64,000 nucleotides of DNA from assembly GCF_005490785.1 (NCBI RefSeq), contig NZ_CP027295.1, forward strand, positions 2,418,001 through 2,482,000, given 5' to 3'. Shown here in pieces: positions 6,578-14,892 of the stretch (position 1 is its first letter; every line of letters begins with the position of its first letter). The notes below the pieces were generated by a model that saw only the letters and a program-made list of their open reading frames with translations, searched no databases and was not told the origin of the DNA. This DNA comes from Brachybacterium sp. SGAir0954. Lineage in GTDB: Bacteria; Actinomycetota; Actinomycetes; Actinomycetales; Dermabacteraceae. The translations under genes and the position numbers were made by a program.

Positions 6578-9516
6578 CCTCCCCGTCCGAGCAGTACGCG
6601 GCCTGGGCCGCGCAGCGACGTCTCGACGCCTCCGAGCTCGGGAGGTTCACCGGCCGCTTCCCCTTCGCGCTGGACCCGTTCCAGCTCGAGGGCTGCCGGG
6701 AGCTCGAGTCCGGCCGCTCCGTTCTCGTCGCCGCGCCGACGGGCGCCGGCAAGACGGTCGTGGGGGAGTTCGCCGTGCACCTCGCGCTCGCCCAGGGCCG
6801 CAAGGTCTTCTACACGGCGCCCATCAAGGCGCTCTCCAACCAGAAGCACGGCGAGCTGGCCGAATGGCTCGGCGCGGAGCGCGTGGGACTGCTGACGGGG
6901 GACACCTCCGTGCGGCCGGACGCCGAGGTGGTCGTCATGACCACCGAGGTGCTGCGCAACATGCTCTACGCGGACTCCCCGCTGCTCGAGGGCCTCGGCT
7001 TCGTTGTCATGGACGAGGTGCACTACCTCGCCGACCGCCTCCGCGGGCCGGTCTGGGAGGAGGTCATCATCCACCTCGACCGCGCCGTGCAGCTCGTGGC
7101 GCTCTCCGCGACGGTCTCCAACGCGGAGGAGTTCGGCGCCTGGCTGCAGGAGGTCCGCGGCGACACCGGGATCGTGGTCTCCGAGACGCGGCCCGTGCCG
7201 CTGTGGCAGCACGTCGTCGTCGGCGACGAGCTCCTGGACCTCTTCGTCGACGACGCGGGGGCCCCGGTCGTCTCCCACGGTCCGGGGGCGCGCAGCGATC
7301 GGCTCGTGAACCCGCAGATCCAGCAGATCGCCTCCGTCTCCCTCCCGGCCGACGGCGGCGGACGCGGCTACGCGGGCCGTCGCCGCACGAGCGGTCGCCA
7401 TCGCCCGCGCGGCAGCGGACAGCGGCACGGCGGCGGCCGGGGTCGCGGTGCCGGCCGGGGCGGTCACGGCGGCCACCGGGGGAGCGAGCATCGCGGCGGT
7501 GACCACCGCGGCGGCGATCGCGACAGGGACAGCAGGGAGGGCAGGGACCCTCGCGACCATCGCGGGAGTCTGCCGCGCCCCGCGCGCCGCACCGAGGTCA
7601 TCTCGATGCTCGACGACGCCGCCCTGCTCCCCGCGATCGTCTTCATCTTCTCCCGCGCCGGCTGCGAGGCCGCCGTGCGGCAGTGCGCCCAGGGACGGCT
7701 TCGCCTGACGAGCGAGGACGAACGGCTGCGGATCCGCCGCGTGCTCGACGAGCGACTCTCCACGATCGGGATCGAGGACGAGGAGGTGCTGGGCATCCAT
7801 GCCTTCCGTCGTGCGGCCCTCGACGGCTACGCCGCCCACCACGCCGGGATCCTCCCGCTCCTGAAGACCGTCGTCGAGGAGCTCTTCGCCGCCGGTCTCG
7901 TGAAGGTGGTCTTCGCGACGGAGACCCTCGCGCTGGGCATCAACATGCCCGCCCGCTCCGTGGTGCTCGAGAAGCTCGTGAAGTTCAACGGCGTCGAGCA
8001 CGCGGATCTCACCCCGGGGGAGTACACCCAGCTGACGGGGCGCGCGGGCCGCCGCGGCATCGACACCGAGGGCCATGCGGTCGTTCTCGCCGGGCCGCAC
8101 TTCGACGCCGCCGGGGTCGCCGCCCTCGCCTCCCGGCGCACCTACCCGCTGCGCTCGGCCTTCCGGCCCACCGCGAACATGGCCGTGAACCTGCTCGAGC
8201 GCTTCGACCTCTCCCGCGCCCGGGAGACCCTCGAGACGAGCTTCGCGCAGTTCCAGGCGGACCGCTCCGTCGTGGGTCTCGCCCGGCGCGCCCGCGAGCT
8301 CGAGGACACCGCCGCCTCCTACCGCGAGGCGCTCGACTGCGACCGCGGCGACCTGCTCGGCTATGCCGCGCTGCGCGACCGCATCGCGGACCGCGAGAAG
8401 GTGCTCTCCCGCCACCGCGCCGAGCGGGACCGCGACCGGACCGCGGGCATCCTGAAGGGCCTGCGCCGCGGCGAGATCCTCGCGCTGCCCGGCGGGAAGC
8501 GGCGCGGCTACGCGGTCGTGCTCGACGTGGACACCGCCGTGCTCGGCGGGCCCCAGGTGCAGCTGCTCGACACCGAGGGCCGCCGTCGCACGATCCGCCC
8601 GTCGGACCTCCCCTCCTCCCCGGCCGTCATCGACGCGATGAAGCTGCCGCGGGCGGAGACCCTCTCCGCGGCGAAGGTGCGGCGGGACACCGCCGCCGCG
8701 CTGCGCCAGCACCTCGCCGGCCACGACGACGCCCGGGCGGACGTGCGCCGGCGGGCCGGCCGGGTGCCGTCGACCGCCGCGACGGATACGACGCTGCTCG
8801 CGCTGAAGGCGGAGCTCGCCGAGCACCCGTGCGCGCAGTGCCCGGATCTCGAGGCGCACCTGCGCTGGGTGCACCGCTACGAGAGCACCCGCAAGGAGCT
8901 CGCCTCCGTGCACCGCCGCATCGAGGGCCGCACGAGCTCCCTCGCCCGCGAGCTCGACCGCCTCACGGCGCTGCTCGAGGAGCTCGGCTACCTCGAGGGG
9001 CAGCACGGACAGCTCGTCCCCACGGAGCGCGGGCTGCGCCTGCGCCGGATCTTCTCCGACCGCGACCTCATGATCGCCGAGTGCATCGAGCACGGCGCCT
9101 GGACCGGGCTGGACGCCGCCGGTCTCGCGGCCGTGGTCTCCGCGGCGGTGCACGAGTCACGGCGGGACGACGGCGGTGCCCCGGAGATCATCATCGACGC
9201 CGCCGTGGACGCCGCGCTCGAGGCCACGGCGCGGACGGCGCAGCAGCTGCAGGCCGCGCAGACGCGCCACGGCATCGACGCGACGCCGCCGCCGGACCCG
9301 GCCGTCGCCGCGACCGTGCACCGCTGGGCGCGCGGCGTGCACCTCGCCGGGGCCCTCGAGGGCACCGGCATGCCGGCGGGCGACTTCGTGCGGCACTGCC
9401 GCCAGGTGATCGACCTGCTCGACCAGCTCACCGTCGACGAGCAGCTCGGCGCCGTGGCGCGCTCCGCGATCCTCGCCGTGCGCCGGGGACTCGTCGCCCA
9501 GGAGATCGATCGATGA
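6574..9516 (+). CDS. helY: Ski2-like DEAD/DEAH-box helicase HelY
   Basis: A 980-residue Ski2/Mtr4-type RNA helicase, probably acting in RNA turnover. Walker A is AAPTGAGKT (residues 53-61), motif II is DEVH (about 146-149) and motif III is ALSATVSN. The second RecA domain has FIFSRAGCEAAV, VKVVFATETLALGINMPA and QLTGRAGRRGID. The C-terminal part carries the helical DSHCT-like region. Unusually, residues 260-331 are an Arg/Gly/His-rich stretch inserted after the first RecA domain (ADGGGRGYAG to DPRDHRGS). The ATG overlaps the kinase stop (ATGA), and the pafBC-tatA-tatC-helY order is conserved in actinobacteria. Confidence 0.92.
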   Translation: MTSPSEQYAAWAAQRRLDASELGRFTGRFPFALDPFQLEGCRELESGRSVLVAAPTGAGKTVVGEFAVHLALAQGRKVFYTAPIKALSNQKHGELAEWLGAERVGLLTGDTSVRPDAEVVVMTTEVLRNMLYADSPLLEGLGFVVMDEVHYLADRLRGPVWEEVIIHLDRAVQLVALSATVSNAEEFGAWLQEVRGDTGIVVSETRPVPLWQHVVVGDELLDLFVDDAGAPVVSHGPGARSDRLVNPQIQQIASVSLPADGGGRGYAGRRRTSGRHRPRGSGQRHGGGRGRGAGRGGHGGHRGSEHRGGDHRGGDRDRDSREGRDPRDHRGSLPRPARRTEVISMLDDAALLPAIVFIFSRAGCEAAVRQCAQGRLRLTSEDERLRIRRVLDERLSTIGIEDEEVLGIHAFRRAALDGYAAHHAGILPLLKTVVEELFAAGLVKVVFATETLALGINMPARSVVLEKLVKFNGVEHADLTPGEYTQLTGRAGRRGIDTEGHAVVLAGPHFDAAGVAALASRRTYPLRSAFRPTANMAVNLLERFDLSRARETLETSFAQFQADRSVVGLARRARELEDTAASYREALDCDRGDLLGYAALRDRIADREKVLSRHRAERDRDRTAGILKGLRRGEILALPGGKRRGYAVVLDVDTAVLGGPQVQLLDTEGRRRTIRPSDLPSSPAVIDAMKLPRAETLSAAKVRRDTAAALRQHLAGHDDARADVRRRAGRVPSTAATDTTLLALKAELAEHPCAQCPDLEAHLRWVHRYESTRKELASVHRRIEGRTSSLARELDRLTALLEELGYLEGQHGQLVPTERGLRLRRIFSDRDLMIAECIEHGAWTGLDAAGLAAVVSAAVHESRRDDGGAPEIIIDAAVDAALEATARTAQQLQAAQTRHGIDATPPPDPAVAATVHRWARGVHLAGALEGTGMPAGDFVRHCRQVIDLLDQLTVDEQLGAVARSAILAVRRGLVAQEIDR

Positions 9517-10343
9517 GCGTTCTCCCAGGCGGGCAGGAGAGCCTACAGCCCATGCCCACCGCACCCTCAGCGCCCTCCTCGAGCACCGACGCTCCCGCGC
9601 CCCACGACGACCGCCTCCCCACCCTGTACACGGGCATGGTCCTGTACAGCACGGACGAGCCCGAGGCGACCGCGATGCTCGTCGCGGACGGCCTCATCGC
9701 CTGGGTCGGCACGGAGGACTCCGCGGCCGTCCTGCACCCGGACGCCCGGCGCGTGGACGTCACCGGATGCCTGATCACCCCCGGCTTCGTCGACGCCGCC
9801 GCGACCGCCGACGGCTCCGCGCCGGATCCTGCCGGCGACGCCGCGGCGGCCGCCGCCGGCATCGTGCTGCGGCTCCCCGGACCGACGGGCACGCGCGAGG
9901 GGGTCCGCGTCGTCGCGCCGGTCACCGAGAGCGCCCCGTACCTCGACCTCGTCGCCGACGGCACCCCGCTCGCCCTCGCCTCCGCGGGGGAGGAGGGCGC
10001 CGCGGACCCGTGGAGCTGGGTCCGGGCCGCCGCCCAGCAGGGCGAGCCCTCCCAGCGCATCAGCGACCGCGCCGCCTTCCTCGCCGCGAGCCGGGGCGGG
10101 CAGCGGGTCGCGGGACGTCGCCATCCCGGCTCCCTGCGCACCGGCATCGAGGCCACCTTCGTGGTCTGGGAGCCGTGGGACCTCACCGTGCGGGGCCACG
10201 GGGACCTCATCGAGACCTGGTCCACGGACCCCCGCTCGCGGACCCCGCTGCTGCCCGACCTCGAACAGGGCGCGCCCCGGGCGCTGCGCACCGTGATCGG
10301 CGGTGCGATCGTCCACGACGCCCTGCCGCAGAGCGGCGCATGA
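9513..10343 (+). CDS. Degenerate amidohydrolase-like protein, metal site absent
   Basis: A 276-residue protein that keeps the ends of an amidohydrolase but not its core. Residues 38-92 look like the N-terminal composite sheet (TLYTGMVLYSTDEP, LIAWVGTEDS, CLITPGFVDA). The next residues read AATAD where active enzymes have the metal-binding HxH. Residues near 200-225 (GSLRTGIEATFVVWEPWDL) resemble the C-terminal return of the composite sheet. The family is normally 450-550 residues, so most of the TIM barrel is gone. The frame is intact and coupled by ATGA overlaps on both sides, arguing for a maintained, non-catalytic protein rather than a fresh pseudogene. The first 30 residues are Pro/Ser/Ala-rich. 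Confidence 0.6.
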   Translation: MSVLPGGQESLQPMPTAPSAPSSSTDAPAPHDDRLPTLYTGMVLYSTDEPEATAMLVADGLIAWVGTEDSAAVLHPDARRVDVTGCLITPGFVDAAATADGSAPDPAGDAAAAAAGIVLRLPGPTGTREGVRVVAPVTESAPYLDLVADGTPLALASAGEEGAADPWSWVRAAAQQGEPSQRISDRAAFLAASRGGQRVAGRRHPGSLRTGIEATFVVWEPWDLTVRGHGDLIETWSTDPRSRTPLLPDLEQGAPRALRTVIGGAIVHDALPQSGA

Positions 10344-12016
10344 CGGCCACCCGGAGCGGCGCGCGGTCCCCGGCGCGCCGACGCGACGCGGAGCATGCCG
10401 CCGAGCTCGTCCCGACCCCGTGGCCGATCGCGCTGCTGTGCGGCGTCGCGGGCGGCGTCGCCTGCCTCGTCGCCTTCCCGCCGTACGGTCTCTGGCCGCT
10501 GCTGCCCGTCTCCGTCGCCCTGCTCGTCGCCGGCGTGATGGTGCGCTCGGCGGTGCTGGCTGTGCTCGTGTCCCTGCTCTGGGGACTCGCCTTCTTCGTC
10601 CCGCTGACCGTCTGGGCGAACACCTATGCGGGGGCGATGCCGTGGATCGCGCTCGGGATCTTCGAGTCGCTCTCCGCGGTGCTCTTCGGGCTCCTCGCCC
10701 GCACGGTCATCGTGCGCCGGGGACTGCGGGCCTCGAGCTGCCTCGTCGTCGCCGCACTGTGGACGGGCGTCGAGCTGCTGCGCAGCCACGCCCCGTGGGG
10801 CGGCCTGCCGTGGGGGACGAGCGCCTACGCCCTCTCCGAGTCGCCCCTGCTGAACCTCGGACCCTGGATCGGGACCGCCGGGCTCGCCCTCGTCGTCGGG
10901 ATCCTCGGGATGCTCCTCCTGCACGGCGTGCTCGCCCTCACGGGCCGCACGCGGCGCGGGCTCCGCGGGGTCGCCGGGGTCTGGCCGCTGTCGCTGGCCG
11001 TCGGCCTCGTGCTCGTCACCGTCGTGGTGCCGCTGCCCCAGAACCGCGCGCCGGAGGGCCGCTCGAGCATGACGATCGCCGGGATCCAGGGGAACATGGA
11101 CCCGATCGACCCCGCGACGCTCACCATGCCCGACGGCGTCTACGAGAACCACCTCCAGGTCACGCGGGACACGATCACCACGACCGAGGAGAAGGGTGAG
11201 CAGCTCGAGCTCGTGGTCTGGCCCGAGGACTCCACCGAGTACGACCCCCGGCAGGACCCGGTGCGCTCCGCGCAGCTCGCCCAGGCCTCCGCGGACGCCG
11301 GCGCCCCGCTCCTCGTGGGCACCCAGACCCTCGTCGGCGACCACGAGCGGCTGAACAACTCCCTGCTGTACACGGCGGACTCCGCGGACGGCGACGTGCC
11401 CTACACCTACGCCAAGCGCCATCCCGTGCCCTTCGGCGAGTACATCCCCGCACGGTCCTTCTTCCGCACCCTCACCGACAAGGTGGACCTGGTCGGCTAC
11501 GACATGCTGCCTGGCCAGGAAGTCGGCGTCATGGACCTCGCGAGCATCACCGGTGACGAGGACTCCGCGAAGGTCGGCGTGCTCATCTGCTTCGAGATCG
11601 CCTACGACAACCTCGTCCAGGACACGGTGCGTGACGGCGCCGAGGTGATCGTCGTGCAGTCCAACACCGCGCTCTTCGGCGACTCCGACGAGTCGATCCA
11701 GCAGCTCGCCCAGGCGAAGGTGATGGCCGTCGTCTCCGGCCGCAGCGTGGTCCACGTGGCCACGGTGGGGGAGTCGGCGATCTTCAGCCCCGAGGGCCGC
11801 CGGCTCTCCTCCGTGGGCCATTGGGAGCAGGGCGCGCTGCTCGCCGAGGTGCCCCTGCGCACCGGCATCACGCCCGCCGTCGCCGCCGGTCCCTGGATCG
11901 GCATCGGCATCTCCGCGATCGGGCTGATCGGACTGCTCGGTGCGCTCGGCACGCGCCGCAGCGCCCTGCCCACCCCTCGCCGCCGCGACCGCGAACGACC
12001 CCGCACCAGGAGCTGA
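10340..12016 (+). CDS. lnt: Apolipoprotein N-acyltransferase
   Basis: A 558-residue membrane enzyme that adds the third acyl chain to lipoproteins. The first 230 residues hold about seven membrane helices. A periplasm-facing nitrilase domain follows and a last helix lies near residue 525. The catalytic triad can be placed: Glu in VVWPEDSTEY, Lys in YAKRHPVPFGEYIP and Cys in VGVLICFEIAYDN. The ATG overlaps the preceding stop (ATGA). The mannosyltransferase gene starts one base after its stop. Lnt and Ppm1 are fused in M. tuberculosis and adjacent in other actinobacteria, so the pairing fits. Confidence 0.93.
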   Translation: MTATRSGARSPARRRDAEHAAELVPTPWPIALLCGVAGGVACLVAFPPYGLWPLLPVSVALLVAGVMVRSAVLAVLVSLLWGLAFFVPLTVWANTYAGAMPWIALGIFESLSAVLFGLLARTVIVRRGLRASSCLVVAALWTGVELLRSHAPWGGLPWGTSAYALSESPLLNLGPWIGTAGLALVVGILGMLLLHGVLALTGRTRRGLRGVAGVWPLSLAVGLVLVTVVVPLPQNRAPEGRSSMTIAGIQGNMDPIDPATLTMPDGVYENHLQVTRDTITTTEEKGEQLELVVWPEDSTEYDPRQDPVRSAQLAQASADAGAPLLVGTQTLVGDHERLNNSLLYTADSADGDVPYTYAKRHPVPFGEYIPARSFFRTLTDKVDLVGYDMLPGQEVGVMDLASITGDEDSAKVGVLICFEIAYDNLVQDTVRDGAEVIVVQSNTALFGDSDESIQQLAQAKVMAVVSGRSVVHVATVGESAIFSPEGRRLSSVGHWEQGALLAEVPLRTGITPAVAAGPWIGIGISAIGLIGLLGALGTRRSALPTPRRRDRERPRTRS

Positions 12017-12017
12017 C

Positions 12018-12773
12018 GTGACCGCCTCGAACGCCCCGGCCCCGCCGGCCCTCGTCGTCGTCCCCACCTACGACGAGCGGGCGGCGCTCCCGGGGACCCT
12101 CGCCCGCCTCCGGTCCGCGGTGCCCGCCGCGCACGTCCTCGTGGTCGACGACAACTCGCCCGACGGCACCGGCGCCTGGGCGGAGGAGCACGCCGCGCAG
12201 GACCCGCACGTGCACGTGCTGCACCGTGCCGGCAAGGAGGGTCTCGGCCCGGCCTATCTCGCGGGCTTCGCCTGGGGTCTCGGTGAGGGCTACGAGGTGC
12301 TCTGCGAGATGGACGCCGACGCCTCCCACCGCCCGGAGCAGCTGCCGGGGCTGCTCGAGGCCGTGCGCCGCGGGGCGGACCTCGCGATCGGCTCCCGCTG
12401 GGTGCCCGGCGGGAGCGTCCACGACTGGCCGCTGCGACGGCTGCTGCTCTCCCGCGGCGCGAACCTGTACGTGCGCGCCGTGCTGGGCCTGGGCGTCGCC
12501 GACGCGACGGCGGGGTTCCGGGCCTACCGCGCGGAGCTCCTGACGACGCTCGTCCGGGGGGACGTCGCCTCCCAGGGCTATTGCTTCCAGGTGGACATGA
12601 CGCGCCGGGCCCGGGCGGCCGGCGCCGCGATCGCCGAGGTGCCCATCGACTTCGACGAGCGCGCCGAGGGCGTGAGCAAGATGAGCTCCGGCATCGTGCG
12701 CGAGGCGCTCGTGAAGGTGACGCTCTGGGGACTCTCGCACCGCACCCAGCAGCTCCTCGGGCTGCTCCGCTAG
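12018..12773 (+). CDS. ppm1: Polyprenol-phosphate mannosyltransferase (Ppm1/DPM1-like GT2)
   Basis: A 251-residue soluble GT2 enzyme that transfers mannose from GDP-mannose to polyprenyl phosphate, making the lipid donor for extracytoplasmic mannosylation. The N terminus has VVVPTYDER and VVDDNSPDGTG, and the metal/nucleotide site is EMDADASHRPE. The acceptor-side region is ADATAGFRAYR and VPIDFDERAEGVSKM. There are no membrane helices; in this arrangement the enzyme usually works next to Lnt. The GTG start one base after the lnt stop implies coupling. Its stop codon overlaps the -10 box proposed for fxsA. Confidence 0.88.
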   Translation: MTASNAPAPPALVVVPTYDERAALPGTLARLRSAVPAAHVLVVDDNSPDGTGAWAEEHAAQDPHVHVLHRAGKEGLGPAYLAGFAWGLGEGYEVLCEMDADASHRPEQLPGLLEAVRRGADLAIGSRWVPGGSVHDWPLRRLLLSRGANLYVRAVLGLGVADATAGFRAYRAELLTTLVRGDVASQGYCFQVDMTRRARAAGAAIAEVPIDFDERAEGVSKMSSGIVREALVKVTLWGLSHRTQQLLGLLR

Positions 12774-12776
12774 GCT
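12771..12776 (+). promoter_or_regulatory. -10 box for fxsA, overlapping the ppm1 stop
   Basis: TAGGCT fits the TANNNT -10 pattern and includes the TAG stop of ppm1. A transcript starting near 12783 would give fxsA a leader of about 30 bases with a GGAAGG ribosome site. Motif-based call. Confidence 0.4.
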
Positions 12777-12812
12777 GGCGGGGGTCACGAGGACTCCCGG
12801 GAAGGACCCGCC

Positions 12813-13385
12813 ATGAGCTCCACCCCCCATCCGACCCCGCGCTCCGGCGCCGCTCCGCGAGCCGGAGGTCAGGGCGCCCCGGGCGAGCGCAGGGGACGCC
12901 TCGCCTCGCTGATCCCCGTGGGCATCGTCGTGCTCGGCGTGCTGGAGATCGCGATCCTCGTCCTCATCGGTGTGCAGACGAGCCTGTGGTGGTCCGTGCT
13001 GATCGTCGTGATCGGCTGGGTCGTGGGCGTCGCCCTGCTCGTCGCCGCCGGCCAGCAGTCCTTCGTGCGCCTCCGCTCGCTCGTGCGGGCGCTGCGGGGG
13101 AGCGGGGACGTGAAGGACCATCTCTCGCGGCCCGCGTTCACCGTCATCGCGGCGCTGCTCTTCTTCTTCCCGGGTCTCATCACCGACGTGATCGGGCTCG
13201 TGCTCCTCGTGACGCCGGTGCAGAAGCGCACCGTGCGGGCGATGGGGCTCTCCGGCGGGTCGCCCTCCGCGCGCCGCGTGCTCTACCGGCGCAGTGGCGG
13301 CGGGGTCGTGGACGGCGAGATCGTCATCGACGCCCGCACGCCCCCGCAGGGTGAGGAGCGCACCCCGCCCACGATCCAGCAGTGA
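12813..13385 (+). CDS. fxsA: FxsA family membrane protein
   Basis: A 190-residue FxsA-family inner-membrane protein. FxsA in E. coli modulates F-plasmid exclusion of phage T7; its cellular role elsewhere is unknown. Three hydrophobic segments (about residues 33-51, 56-74 and 107-130) match the family, including FTVIAALLFFFPGLITDVIG, whose FFPG/TD core is diagnostic. The first 30 residues are a Ser/Pro/Gly-rich tail, and the last 45 form a hydrophilic cytoplasmic tail. GGAAGG precedes the ATG by nine bases. Confidence 0.85.
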   Translation: MSSTPHPTPRSGAAPRAGGQGAPGERRGRLASLIPVGIVVLGVLEIAILVLIGVQTSLWWSVLIVVIGWVVGVALLVAAGQQSFVRLRSLVRALRGSGDVKDHLSRPAFTVIAALLFFFPGLITDVIGLVLLVTPVQKRTVRAMGLSGGSPSARRVLYRRSGGGVVDGEIVIDARTPPQGEERTPPTIQQ

Positions 13386-13395
13386 CGCCCTGAGC

Positions 13396-13427
13396 CCTTC
13401 CTGCGCCCGGTGACCGGCGCAGGAAGG
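13396..13427. terminator. Hairpin after fxsA
   Basis: Perfect 12-base arms (CCTTCCTGCGCC / GGCGCAGGAAGG) with an eight-base loop lie ten bases past the fxsA stop. This is probably the forward-strand terminator of the long tat-helY-lnt run. Confidence 0.7.
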
Positions 13428-13445
13428 ACGGACCCCGTACGCGAG

Positions 13446-13479
13446 GAGGCCCCCGCACCGTTCCCGGTGCGGGGGCCTC
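13446..13479. terminator. Second hairpin, between convergent fxsA and rbpA
   Basis: Perfect 14-base arms (GAGGCCCCCGCACC / GGTGCGGGGGCCTC) enclose a six-base loop. It stands 18 bases beyond the rbpA stop, so it probably ends rbpA transcription on the reverse strand and backs up the fxsA terminator. Confidence 0.75.
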
Positions 13480-13497
13480 GTGCTGATCCAGTCGGGA

Positions 13498-13848
13498 TCA
13501 GAGGTTGCGGCGCTGGTGCAGCTTGCCGGCGCGGAGCAGAGCGAGCCGCTGGTCCAGCAGGACCTGCAGCTCCTCCTCGCTGCGGCGCTCCAGCAGCATG
13601 TCCCAGTGGGTGCGCTGGGGCTTGCCCGGCTTCTCGTCGGGCTTCTCGTGGTCACGGCGCACGGCGGTCGCGCCGCAGCGGCACTCCCACACGGCCGGGA
13701 CGTCGGCCTCGACGGAGAAGGGCAGCACGATCGTGTGCCCGTTCGGGCAGTCGTAGACGGTCTCCTGGCGCGGGGCGGCGAGCACGCCCTCGTCGGTCTC
13801 CATGGAGAGGGATCCGAGGCGGGTGCCTCGCAGGCTTCGGCTGCTCAT
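13498..13848 (-). CDS. rbpA: RNA polymerase-binding protein RbpA
   Basis: A 116-residue actinobacterial transcription factor that binds RNA polymerase and the group-1 sigma factor and stabilises the open promoter complex. An N-terminal tail (SSRSLRGTRLGSLSMETDEG) leads into the zinc-ribbon-like core (YDCPNGH, then WECRCG). The C-terminal sigma-interaction helix is THWDMLLERRSEEELQVLLD. The ATG at 13848 has an AGGAAGCGAG ribosome site and gives the family's usual length; an upstream in-frame ATG would add 30 unrelated residues. RbpA is found only in actinobacteria, supporting the taxonomic call. Confidence 0.95.
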   Translation of the reverse strand: MSSRSLRGTRLGSLSMETDEGVLAAPRQETVYDCPNGHTIVLPFSVEADVPAVWECRCGATAVRRDHEKPDEKPGKPQRTHWDMLLERRSEEELQVLLDQRLALLRAGKLHQRRNL

Positions 13849-14085
13849 GCGGTTCTCGCTTCCTGCCGGTTTTTCGGTGCGGGCGGCGGCACGCCCGGAG
13901 TTCTGCCCCGGGGTCAACGCCCCGGAGGGCGAGGTCATTCCCGGTCACGGACGATCGGGAGGCGCGTGGCGCGCCGGGGACGTCGAGGGGAGGGATCCTC
14001 GAACGGATGAGACGGATGGGACGGATGGTGCGGGATCGCCGCCGGACACCTCAGAGGTGCCGGGGCCCGACGGGAAAGGCCTCGG

Positions 14086-14892
14086 TCAGTGACGACCGCG
14101 GCCGGTCTCGAGCAGTGCTGACAGCAGATCGACGCGATTGGTGATGATACCATCCACGCCCTTCGAGAGAAGATCCGCCATGGTCGCAGGGTCGTCGATC
14201 GTCCACACGTGCACCTCGCACCCCGCGCGGTGGGCGGCCGCCACGTTCGCCGCGGTGACGACCGGGATCCCGTCGACGCGCTCGGGGACCTGGAGCGCGC
14301 CGTAGGGCCGCAGGATCCGTCGGATCACGGCGTCCGGCGCCTCGACGGCCCGCGCCGCGAGGAAGGCGGCGATCACCCCGCGGGACGGGCTGCGCTTCGG
14401 GAGCCGGTTGGTCGCCCGGCGCACGCCGTTGGCCGCGCTGCGGGCGACGAGACCGTCGAACCCGGCGATGCACACACGGTCCGCGCTGCGGGTGCGCGCG
14501 ATCGCGGTGACGGCGGGGAGGACGGCGTCCGCACTCTTGACGTCGATGTTCACGGGCACGTCCCGGAAGGTGTCGAGCACGTCCTCGAGCAGGGCGAGCC
14601 GCTCGCCGCCCGCGAGGCGCACGGCACCGGCCGCGGCGGCGTCGATCGCGTCGATCCGGCGGGGGTCACCCGCGATCCGCGAGAGGTCCTCGTCGTGGAC
14701 GGCGAGGGCGAGCCCGTCCCGCGTCGCGCGGGTGTCCGTCTCGAGCATCGTCGCGCCGGCGGCGAGGGCATCGGCGAAGGCCCGCATCGTGTTCTCGGCG
14801 CCGTCCGTGGCCAGGCCACGGTGCGCGATGCGCCGCGGCCTGGGTCCGGGCAGGAAGCGTGCGCGGTCAGCGCTGCTGGTCGATGAGGGCAT
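14086..14892 (-). CDS. Glycerophosphodiester phosphodiesterase
   Basis: A 268-residue GDPD-family TIM barrel that splits glycerophosphodiesters into an alcohol and glycerol 3-phosphate. The catalytic pieces are IAHRGLATDGAENT near residue 21, METDTRATRDG (Glu and Asp of the metal site) and LAVHDEDLSRI. PVNIDVKS and a C-terminal EVHVWTIDDPATM with GVDGIITNRVDLL complete the barrel. No signal peptide is seen, so it is likely cytoplasmic. Its start overlaps the SURF1 stop by 26 bases on the same strand. Confidence 0.9.
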   Translation of the reverse strand: MPSSTSSADRARFLPGPRPRRIAHRGLATDGAENTMRAFADALAAGATMLETDTRATRDGLALAVHDEDLSRIAGDPRRIDAIDAAAAGAVRLAGGERLALLEDVLDTFRDVPVNIDVKSADAVLPAVTAIARTRSADRVCIAGFDGLVARSAANGVRRATNRLPKRSPSRGVIAAFLAARAVEAPDAVIRRILRPYGALQVPERVDGIPVVTAANVAAAHRAGCEVHVWTIDDPATMADLLSKGVDGIITNRVDLLSALLETGRGRH

